From Marinoscillum luteum (GTDB lineage Bacteria > Bacteroidota > Bacteroidia > Cytophagales > Cyclobacteriaceae), in contig NZ_JBIPKE010000014.1 of NCBI RefSeq assembly GCF_044005705.1, positions 124,001-188,000 of the forward strand: a DNA stretch of 64,000 nucleotides, read 5' to 3'. Of this stretch, positions 50,761 to 58,053 are shown piece by piece. The position numbers and the translations under genes were made by a program. Within the stretch, counting starts at the first letter, position 1, and each line of letters opens with the position of its first letter. The notes beneath the pieces are model-generated. The model was not told where the DNA came from. It searched no databases and was given only the letters and a program-made list of their open reading frames with translations.

Positions 50761-52557
50761 TCAGATTTCCAGCTTTTCCTCAGATTCACTGACCAGCTGC
50801 TTGTCATGCAGCTCTCTGTAGGCGCCTCCTCGTGCAAGAAGTTCTTCATGAGTGCCACTTTCCAGTACTACCCCGTCATCCAGCATAATCACTTTATCAG
50901 CCAGCTTGGCAGACGATACCCTGTGAGAAATAATCACAGAAGTACGCCCCTTCATGATTCGGGCCATGGCGTTCAGGATGGCATTCTCTGTTTTGGTATC
51001 CACCGCAGAGAGGGCATCATCCAAAATCAGAATTTTGGGTTCCCTGGCGATAGCCCTGGCAATAGACACCCTTTGCTTTTGTCCTCCGGAAAGAGTGATC
51101 CCTCGCTCGCCCACTCTGGTGTCAAAGCCATTGGGGAAACGGTCAATGTTTTCCAGCAAATCCGCATCAGCAGCAGCTTTGTGAACATCCGCTGTCTCCA
51201 TGGAGTCAGCCCCAAAAGCAATATTTTCAGCAATGGTATCCGAAAACAGGAAAACGTCCTGTGGTACATATCCTATCTGGCTCCTGACAGAGTCAAGGGA
51301 GTATTTTCGAATGTCCTCTCCATCTATGGTCAGAGTGCCATCCGTAGTGTCGTACATCCTACAGATAAGGTTAGCAATGGTGCTTTTGCCAGATCCCGTG
51401 GTACCAATAATGGCCAATGACTGACCCGGACTGATCTCAAAGGATACATGCTTCAGGGCGGTGATACCCGAGTCGGGGTAGTTGAAAGAAACATCTTCAA
51501 ACCGGATGTGGCCTTCAATTTCTCTGGAAAGATTCTCTGTGGAAACAATCTCGCTCTTGGTATTCAAAAACTCATTGATCCTGCGCTGAGAAGCTGCGGC
51601 CCGCTGTATAATACTGGTGATCCATCCCAGAGAAGCCACCGGCCAGGTGAGCATATTCACGTAAATAATAAACTCAGCGATCACTCCGGTACTGATGGAG
51701 CCATTGAAAACCTCCACTGATCCGATGTACACCGTCAGGATCACACTCAGACCAATCAGCCCCATGATGAGGGGGAAAAACAGCGCCTGCACATTGGCCA
51801 GCTTCAGCGATTTGTCTTTGTAATTTTCGCTCGCTTTATCAAACTCCTGATCCATGTCGCGCTCACGCACAAATGCCTTCACCACCCGGATACCTGAAAA
51901 AGCCTCCTGTACATAGGTCGAAAGGTCTGACAAACTCTTCTGAATCTCTTCAGACCGCTTGTCGATGATATTATTGACAAAATAAATACTCAGTGACAGC
52001 AGCGGTAGTGGAATCAACGAATAAAGTGTGAGCCTTGGGTTGATGGAAAACATAAAGGGGATCACCATAGCAAAAAGGGTGAACAGACTGATTCCGTACA
52101 TGATGGCCGGCCCCACATACATTCTCACTTTACTCACATCCTCTGAAATACGTGCCATCAGGTCACCCGTGTTGTTTCTTCGGTAGAAACTCAGCGGTAG
52201 CGACTGATAATGCTCATAAATTTCATTTTTCAGGTCATACTCGATATGCCGAGACATCACAATGATGGTCTGACGCATAAAAAACATGAACACACCTTTG
52301 AGGAGCGCCGAGATCAAAATGAGCAGACCGAGTATAAAAATACTGGACGCAAACACGTCATACGTCTCAGACTGGAGCTCAAAACCACTAAAGGCTTTAA
52401 AAATATCATAGCTGCGCTGGAGCAGATCAAAAGAATATCTGACTACCACGGCAGGCACAATGCCAAATAAGTTGGAGACAATGATGAAAATTGTCCCAAG
52501 AATCAAATGCCATTTGTATTTTCGGAAGTATTTATTGAGATGAGCTAAGTCTTTCAC
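50761..52557 (-). CDS. ABC exporter half-transporter with degenerate Walker B (Asp for catalytic Glu)
   Basis: The 598-residue type I exporter has six helices (about 20-330) and a nucleotide-binding domain with Walker A GTTGSGKST, signature LSGGQ (intact) and Walker B ILILDDAL, where the catalytic Glu is Asp; switch ISHRVSS. This complements the partner at 48457-50223, whose signature is altered and Glu kept. Heterodimeric exporters such as TM287/288 have this division. It is encoded on the opposite strand, next to the co-directional partner set, so the two may be regulated separately. Substrate unknown. Confidence 0.92.
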   Translation of the reverse strand: MKDLAHLNKYFRKYKWHLILGTIFIIVSNLFGIVPAVVVRYSFDLLQRSYDIFKAFSGFELQSETYDVFASSIFILGLLILISALLKGVFMFFMRQTIIVMSRHIEYDLKNEIYEHYQSLPLSFYRRNNTGDLMARISEDVSKVRMYVGPAIMYGISLFTLFAMVIPFMFSINPRLTLYSLIPLPLLSLSIYFVNNIIDKRSEEIQKSLSDLSTYVQEAFSGIRVVKAFVRERDMDQEFDKASENYKDKSLKLANVQALFFPLIMGLIGLSVILTVYIGSVEVFNGSISTGVIAEFIIYVNMLTWPVASLGWITSIIQRAAASQRRINEFLNTKSEIVSTENLSREIEGHIRFEDVSFNYPDSGITALKHVSFEISPGQSLAIIGTTGSGKSTIANLICRMYDTTDGTLTIDGEDIRKYSLDSVRSQIGYVPQDVFLFSDTIAENIAFGADSMETADVHKAAADADLLENIDRFPNGFDTRVGERGITLSGGQKQRVSIARAIAREPKILILDDALSAVDTKTENAILNAMARIMKGRTSVIISHRVSSAKLADKVIMLDDGVVLESGTHEELLARGGAYRELHDKQLVSESEEKLEI

Positions 52558-52606
52558 TAGGAATAAAACGGTGAGTACACCAAATGGTTATTTACTTAAA
52601 AACAAC

Positions 52607-52614
52607 TAATTTTG
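52607..52614 (+). promoter_or_regulatory. -7 box upstream of the leucine dehydrogenase gene
   Basis: TAATTTTG matches TAnnTTTG, 65 bases before the ATG at 52680. The region is divergent with the exporter gene at 50761-52557. Confidence 0.35.
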
Positions 52615-52679
52615 AGGCCCCATAATTCCGGGTGCTCCGTTTTTTAGTCGGGGCAACAAAAGTAGCTAAAACAACAAGA

Positions 52680-53777
52680 ATGATAGATACCCAGCCCCAA
52701 GTAAAAAACAGTGAGATTTTCAGCACAATGGCTCGAATGGAACACGAGCAGCTTGTGTTTTGCCACGATGAAGTATTAGGCCTGAAAGCCATCATAGCGG
52801 TGCACAATACCGTACTCGGCCCTGCCATGGGCGGCACACGAATGTGGAATTATCAGTCAGAAGAGGAAGCCGTAAAGGATGCCCTGAGACTTTCGCGTGG
52901 GATGACTTTCAAAAATGCCATCGCCGGACTGAATATCGGGGGAGGAAAAGCCGTAATTATCGGGGACGCCAAGAAAATCAAAACTGAGGCCCTGATGCGC
53001 AGGTTTGGCAAGTTTGTGCACAGCCTGAATGGAAAATACTGGACCGCAGAAGATGTGAACATGAGTGCCCGCGACATGGAGTATATCCGTATGGAAACCC
53101 CGTATGTCACTGGTATCCCAGAGAGCATGGGTGGATCAGGAGACCCCAGCCCCGTGACGGCTTATGGTGTATACATAGGCATGAAAGCCAGTGCCAAAAA
53201 GGCCTATGGATCTGATAACCTGAAGGGCAAGAAAATAGTGGTGCAAGGTGCCGGAAATGTGGGCACCTACCTCATTGAGCACCTCCTCAAGGAAGAAGCC
53301 ACAGTATTCGTCTCCGACATTTTCGAAGACAAACTTGCTGCGGTGACCAAGAAATTTAACGTGTCGGTAGTAGATCCCAAGGACCTCTACACCATGGACA
53401 TGGACATCTATGCGCCATGTGCCCTGGGTGCCACACTGAATGATATCACCATCCCTCAACTCAAATGTGCCATAGTAGCCGGAGCGGCCAATAACCAACT
53501 GGACGAAGAGGATCAACACGCCGAAATGCTGAAAAGCAGGGGGATTATTTATGCTCCTGATTTCCTGATTAATTCGGGAGGGATAACCAACGTATATTAC
53601 GAACAACAAGGCAACTACAACCGACAGAGAGTCTACGAACAGACAGAGCGGATTTATGAAGTTTGCCAGGAAGTACTCGAATACGCTGAAAATAACGAAA
53701 CAACAACACACCAGGCAGCTTTGCAACTAGCCCTCAACCGGATCAAGGATGTAGGGAAAGTAAAGCTCGCTTACTAA
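52680..53777 (+). CDS. Leucine/branched-chain amino acid dehydrogenase (Glu/Leu/Phe/Val dehydrogenase family)
   Basis: From ATG 52680 the protein is 365 residues, the usual length of leucine dehydrogenase. The dimer of domains is visible: MGGTRMW (about 45-51) and GLNIGGGKAVIIGD with the catalytic Lys (about 82-95) in the catalytic domain; VQGAGNVGTYLIEHLL (about 183-198) in the NAD-binding domain. It reversibly deaminates leucine/valine/isoleucine to 2-oxo acids. An in-frame ATG at 52632 would add 16 residues that do not match the family. It is 14 bases before nusB. Confidence 0.93.
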   Translation: MIDTQPQVKNSEIFSTMARMEHEQLVFCHDEVLGLKAIIAVHNTVLGPAMGGTRMWNYQSEEEAVKDALRLSRGMTFKNAIAGLNIGGGKAVIIGDAKKIKTEALMRRFGKFVHSLNGKYWTAEDVNMSARDMEYIRMETPYVTGIPESMGGSGDPSPVTAYGVYIGMKASAKKAYGSDNLKGKKIVVQGAGNVGTYLIEHLLKEEATVFVSDIFEDKLAAVTKKFNVSVVDPKDLYTMDMDIYAPCALGATLNDITIPQLKCAIVAGAANNQLDEEDQHAEMLKSRGIIYAPDFLINSGGITNVYYEQQGNYNRQRVYEQTERIYEVCQEVLEYAENNETTTHQAALQLALNRIKDVGKVKLAY

Positions 53778-53791
53778 AATAAAGTCAATAT

Positions 53792-54961
53792 ATGCTTAAT
53801 CGTAGGATTCTTCGTGTCAAAGCCATGCAGGCACTTTACAGTTATTTCACGGCACAGGAATCGCTGAAAGATGTAGTCAGAGAAAGACTGGAAAGTCAGT
53901 TTTACCCGGACCCGGCCAAGGATGACTTTGCCGAATCAGATAAGTTCACTGCTCGTCGAAAGACAGCGGCGCGCCTTTTCACTGAAAACCTCCAGCACAG
54001 ATCTGTGACTGAAGAGACCGAAGAAGATGTGAAAGATGCCGCTGAGAGAAGCATAGAGGCTTACCATACAGAGCTCAGAAAGGAGCAAAGAAATATTCGC
54101 AACGTCATGATCAATGACATTGCGGATATTCATAAGCTTTATTTCAAGCTGGTGGCTCTCCCTCTGGAGTTTGCCCATCAAGAAAAGCTGGAGAAGGATA
54201 AGAAGGAAAAAGCCCACATTCACAAAGAGAGTGCATGGAGGTGGCACTTCATTCAAAATCCGGTCATCGATGCGCTTACCAAGCACGAACCCTTCACCAA
54301 AGGGCTGATCGACCTGAAAATCTCCTGGGACGAGGATGCGGATCAGATCAGAACCTGGTACAAGGACATTCTGAAAGCAGACCCTGTTTTGATCGAATAC
54401 CAAACCAAGGAGCAGCCGACGGACGATGAGCATAAAGAAGCCATTCTGCATCTCTTCAAAAAAATCATTTTCAAAAATGAGTCCATCAATGAGTTCTTGT
54501 CAGAGTCTGACCTTCGCTGGACCGAAAACAAGGCGGTGCTCAAGAGCCTCGTCGTGAAGACTTTTCAGGATTATGAAAAAGACCTGGATCCATCCTATGA
54601 GATGAAAGAAGTCATCACCAACAAAGAAGATGACATGGAATTCTTTGAGGTTCTTTTTGACGAAACACTCAAGAAGAGCAAGGAATGGGATGATTTGATT
54701 GTGAAAAAAGTGAAAAACTGGGACATCTCCAGAGTGGCTCTGATGGATAGAATTATCCTGAAAATGGCCCTTACGGAAATGATGCAGTTTCACAGCATTC
54801 CAGTGAAAGTGACCATCAACGAGTTCATAGAAATATCCAAGTTGTACAGCACCCCGAAAAGCAAACAATTTGTGAACGGCATTTTGGATGTATTGGCAAA
54901 CGAACTAACTTCGGATGGCGTTATAAGAAAAAGTGGTCGTGGACTTATCGACAACAAATAA
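53792..54961 (+). CDS. nusB: Transcription antitermination protein NusB, long Bacteroidota form
   Basis: The 389-residue protein has the NusB fold at its C-terminal part (about 260-385: WDISRVALMDRIILKMALTEMM, VTINEFIEISKLYSTPKSKQFVNGILD) and an N-terminal half with RRILRVKAMQALYSYFTAQE that also resembles NusB. A canonical NusB is about 140 residues; the extra length is filled by charged helices (about 70-250). NusB with S10 (NusE) controls rRNA antitermination. The gene leads a housekeeping string with ytxH, DUF1573, yajC, cdaR-like and coaE. Confidence 0.93.
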   Translation: MLNRRILRVKAMQALYSYFTAQESLKDVVRERLESQFYPDPAKDDFAESDKFTARRKTAARLFTENLQHRSVTEETEEDVKDAAERSIEAYHTELRKEQRNIRNVMINDIADIHKLYFKLVALPLEFAHQEKLEKDKKEKAHIHKESAWRWHFIQNPVIDALTKHEPFTKGLIDLKISWDEDADQIRTWYKDILKADPVLIEYQTKEQPTDDEHKEAILHLFKKIIFKNESINEFLSESDLRWTENKAVLKSLVVKTFQDYEKDLDPSYEMKEVITNKEDDMEFFEVLFDETLKKSKEWDDLIVKKVKNWDISRVALMDRIILKMALTEMMQFHSIPVKVTINEFIEISKLYSTPKSKQFVNGILDVLANELTSDGVIRKSGRGLIDNK

Positions 54962-54973
54962 ATTCAGAATAAT

Positions 54974-55270
54974 ATGAGCAGTCGAGGAAATTCATTTTTT
55001 GCATTCATCTTAGGAGCCATCACAGGAGGTGTTCTGGGTGTTCTTTTTGCCCCAGACAAAGGCACCAATACCAGAGATAAACTTACCTATCGTCTGGACA
55101 AGTATAAGAAGCGGCTTGAAGAGATCGTGGAAGATCTGGTAGAAGGTGCAGACATGGTGGAAAACGAAGCAAAGTCAGAAGGTGAAAAAATCGTGAAGGA
55201 CGCCAAGGTAAAAGCCGAAAAGCTTCTGGATGACGTCAACGGACTCATCGATCAGATCAAAACCAAATAA
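54974..55270 (+). CDS. YtxH domain-containing small protein
   Basis: The 98-residue protein has an N-terminal hydrophobic helix (SFFAFILGAITGGVLGVLFAPDKG, about 6-29) with the conserved YtxH motif GVLFAPDKG, followed by a long charged coiled-coil region. Family members are predicted membrane-anchored stress proteins of unknown biochemical role. It is 12 bases after nusB. Confidence 0.9.
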   Translation: MSSRGNSFFAFILGAITGGVLGVLFAPDKGTNTRDKLTYRLDKYKKRLEEIVEDLVEGADMVENEAKSEGEKIVKDAKVKAEKLLDDVNGLIDQIKTK

Positions 55271-55398
55271 TCAAGTGGCTAAAGACCCAGGTTTAGGGGT
55301 CATCGTTAACAAATCATTAGGAATTATTAGGGCCTGAAAATCCTTATTGTTCTTTAAGTTTGTAATGATTTTAGCAATAAAAACTAAGTTTTATTATT

Positions 55399-55926
55399 AT
55401 GAAAAGACATACCATTAACATTTTACTCGTTGCCATATTGGGCGTAGTAGCACTGAGCTGTGGCAACAAAGAATTGGAATCGAGAATCGCCAAGCTGGAA
55501 GGAAAAATTGCAGAATTGGAATCTAAAGGCTCTCCTGCCCGTCCTGCAGCCAACCCAGCTCCGGAAGCTGCCGAGCCTGAGGTAAAACCAGAAGGTCCAC
55601 TACCTGCTATCGAGTTTGCTGAAGAAGACCACGACTTTGGTACCATCAAAGAAGGTGAGATCGTTGAGCACATGTTCAAATTCAAAAACACCGGAGATGC
55701 TCCTTTGATCATTTCTTCTGCTACAGCTTCATGTGGTTGTACTGTACCAGTTTGGCCTAAAGAGCCTATTGCAGTAGGTGAGGAAGCAGAAATTCAGGTA
55801 AGGTTCAACAGTATAGGCAAGCCAGGTATCCAGAACAAAACGGTAACCATTACGGCCAATACCTATCCTAAAATCAACAGGGTAAAGATCAAAGCGAACG
55901 TAACCAAAGAGGCTAATCCCTCATAA
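55399..55926 (+). CDS. DUF1573 lipoprotein
   Basis: The 175-residue protein has a lipobox LSC at about residue 21 and a short coiled coil (LESRIAKLEGKIAELESK), then a Pro/Ala/Glu-rich linker and a DUF1573 domain (about 75-175) with FGTIKEGEIVEHMFKFKNTG and the signature ASCGCTVP. DUF1573 is an MSPD/ASH-like beta domain common in Bacteroidota. Function unknown. It precedes yajC by 16 bases; a 128-base gap upstream may hold a promoter. Confidence 0.9.
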   Translation: MKRHTINILLVAILGVVALSCGNKELESRIAKLEGKIAELESKGSPARPAANPAPEAAEPEVKPEGPLPAIEFAEEDHDFGTIKEGEIVEHMFKFKNTGDAPLIISSATASCGCTVPVWPKEPIAVGEEAEIQVRFNSIGKPGIQNKTVTITANTYPKINRVKIKANVTKEANPS

Positions 55927-55942
55927 TCTCGAATAAACTGAA

Positions 55943-56251
55943 ATGATAAAAGCACTTTTACTCCAGGTAGATGCTGGAGGTACCAATTATACGCAATTCA
56001 TCATGCTGGCGGGCATGATAGCTATTTTCTATTTTTTCTTCATCAGACCTCAGCAAAAAAAGCAAAAGGATCAGAAGAAGTTTATAGAGGCTGTTAAAAA
56101 AGGAGATCAGGTAATCACAGTAGGTGGGATTCACGGAAAAATTGTTTCTGTAGAAGATACCACTGTTACCCTGGATGTGGATAAAGGCAATAAGCTGACC
56201 ATTGAAAAGTCATCCATCTCTCTCGATGCCAGCAAAAGATTGGCACAATAA
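55943..56251 (+). CDS. yajC: Preprotein translocase subunit YajC
   Basis: The 102-residue protein has one N-terminal helix (IMLAGMIAIFYFFFIRPQQKKQK, about 23-45) and a small soluble domain with GDQVITVGGIHGKIVSVED, as in YajC of the SecDF-YajC complex. Length is typical. It sits in the conserved order nusB-ytxH-DUF1573-yajC-cdaR-coaE. Confidence 0.95.
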   Translation: MIKALLLQVDAGGTNYTQFIMLAGMIAIFYFFFIRPQQKKQKDQKKFIEAVKKGDQVITVGGIHGKIVSVEDTTVTLDVDKGNKLTIEKSSISLDASKRLAQ

Positions 56252-56276
56252 ACAAGTATATAAAATATACCAATAA

Positions 56277-57206
56277 GTGTTAAAGGCATTCAACAACTGG
56301 AAGGTAGTCCTGCTCTCAATCATTGGGGCGACTACCTTTTGGTTTTTTAATGCCCTGAACAAAGATTACGACGCAAGGATCAGCTACCCCATAGAGTTCC
56401 AGTTTGACCGGGACAGTGTAGTGATCATGCAACCACTCCCCACTACTTTGTCCATAGATGTATCCAGCGGAGGGTGGAATCTTCTTAGAAAAACCTTTTG
56501 GTTCAATGTCACGCCTATCCAGATCGTACTGGAAAACCCTACGGAAATAGGATTTTACACCCGCAATTCGCTCATGCCGATTGTGTCTGATCAGCTCGAC
56601 GAGCTCAAAATCAACTACCTGGCCACTGACACGATCTACATCAACATCGAAAGAAAGCGACAGAAAAAAGTGGCGCTCTTTATCGATTCCCTGGGTATAG
56701 ACCTGGCAGAAAATCACCGGATCACCTCACCCATTTCTCTTGCCCCGGATAGCGTCATCCTGGTAGGACCACAGAGTTTCTACGATACGCTGGGTACATC
56801 CCACCAGGTCTGGATAGAAAGCCGTGGAATCAGTAGCAATTTTAATCGGGAGATCGATGTGAAACTAAAGGGTGGCAGACTCACCTCCAGTATTCCTGAT
56901 CAGGTTAGAATTCAGTTTCAGGTTGATAAATTCGAGCGACGAAGTATTCAAATTCCCATCGAAAAGGAAAATTTCCCTGAGGATTCATCCGTGGTACTCT
57001 CCACCGATTTTGTGCAGATTTTCTATACCATACAGCAATCAAAAGAAGAGGACTACAGCACCCGCGATTTTGCCATCACGGCGGACCTCCACATGCTGGA
57101 TCGGGCTGACTCCACTGTACTCGCCATCCTGGTTTACCAACCGGAGGAAGCCATGGATATAGATGTGATCCCAGAGAACATAAAAGTGATTCATGTCCGG
57201 AAATAG
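56277..57206 (+). CDS. YbbR/CdaR-like domain protein
   Basis: The 309-residue protein begins at GTG 56277 and has one N-terminal helix (about 8-26, WKVVLLSIIGATTFWFFNAL). The periplasmic part has YbbR-like repeats (ISYPIEFQFDRDSVVIMQPLPTTLSIDVSSGGW and the following SPDSVILVGP-type element). YbbR/CdaR proteins in Firmicutes regulate diadenylate cyclase; here no cyclase is adjacent, so that role is not shown. It overlaps coaE by 14 bases. Confidence 0.85.
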   Translation: MLKAFNNWKVVLLSIIGATTFWFFNALNKDYDARISYPIEFQFDRDSVVIMQPLPTTLSIDVSSGGWNLLRKTFWFNVTPIQIVLENPTEIGFYTRNSLMPIVSDQLDELKINYLATDTIYINIERKRQKKVALFIDSLGIDLAENHRITSPISLAPDSVILVGPQSFYDTLGTSHQVWIESRGISSNFNREIDVKLKGGRLTSSIPDQVRIQFQVDKFERRSIQIPIEKENFPEDSSVVLSTDFVQIFYTIQQSKEEDYSTRDFAITADLHMLDRADSTVLAILVYQPEEAMDIDVIPENIKVIHVRK

Positions 57207-57801
57207 ACCCGCTCTCGTTGGTATTACTGGCGGGATAGGGGCAGGAAAAAGCACAGTAGCCCGCATATTCAAGACCCTCGGAATTCCTGTGTATGATGCA
57301 GACAGCCGCGCCAAGTGGCTCATGAACAATGATCGGGAATTAAAGGAAGGCATTGTGTCCTTATTCGGGACTGAAGCCTATGATCACCAGCAAATCAATC
57401 GAACCCACATTGCCCGGCTGGCCTTTTCTGATCAGTCTCTACTATCAAGCCTGAATGCCCTGGTACATCCGGCAGTAGCCAAAGATTTTGACCAATGGGC
57501 TGGAAAGCAAGCCACTCCGTATGTCCTGAAAGAAGCTGCTCTGCTTTTCGAATCGGGATCGTACCAATCGCTGAGTGCCATAATCACGGTGACTGCAGAC
57601 GAATCTCTGAGGATGCGTCGCGTACTCAAAAGAGATGCCCATAGAACCGAACAGGATGTGAAAAAAATGATGGCCGCCCAATGGGCAGAAGATAAAAAAG
57701 CAGCACGCTCTCAATACATCATCACCAATGATGAAAGTAAGGCTGTCATCCCTCAGGTCTTAAAAATACATGCGCAATTATTGAGTAAGATCTCTGGGTA
57801 A
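57193..57801 (+). CDS. coaE: Dephospho-CoA kinase
   Basis: The 202-residue protein has the P-loop GGIGAGKSTVA (about 11-21), the conserved YDADSRAKWLM (about 32-42) and ALLFESGSY. It performs the last step of coenzyme A synthesis. Length is typical (about 200). It overlaps the YbbR-like gene by 14 bases and the stop region of the convergent gene 57778-58032 by 24 bases. Confidence 0.96.
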   Translation: MSGNRPALVGITGGIGAGKSTVARIFKTLGIPVYDADSRAKWLMNNDRELKEGIVSLFGTEAYDHQQINRTHIARLAFSDQSLLSSLNALVHPAVAKDFDQWAGKQATPYVLKEAALLFESGSYQSLSAIITVTADESLRMRRVLKRDAHRTEQDVKKMMAAQWAEDKKAARSQYIITNDESKAVIPQVLKIHAQLLSKISG

Positions 57802-58032
57802 TTTGATCTGATCTGCATAAAAATTCATCCTCTTGGACCGCACATCCAAGGGCTCTATCCGATCCACACGATCCTCGCTGTTGTTGTAAAATACCTCCAC
57901 ATATACCCTGTCCAGCAGGTACAAATTGATTTTGTGCCGATAATATCTGATGGAAGTAATCAACTGTCCATTAAAGTAAAGCCACTTGGCCCTTTCAGGG
58001 AATGAAAGTCCGAGAAAACGATTTTTGGTCAT
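57778..58032 (-). CDS. Small hypothetical protein
   Basis: An 84-residue protein with ATG start, aromatic-rich (WLYFNGQLITSIRYYRHKINLYLLDRVYVEVFYNN) and predicted mostly beta. The stop overlaps the coaE end on the opposite strand. It precedes the stop of the WG-repeat protein gene by nothing more than 21 bases on the same strand, so it is read after that gene. No known domain; codon use and strand order suggest it is real. Confidence 0.6.
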   Translation of the reverse strand: MTKNRFLGLSFPERAKWLYFNGQLITSIRYYRHKINLYLLDRVYVEVFYNNSEDRVDRIEPLDVRSKRMNFYADQIKLPRDLTQ

Positions 58033-58053
58033 GCATTTAAGTTACTAAAGAAT

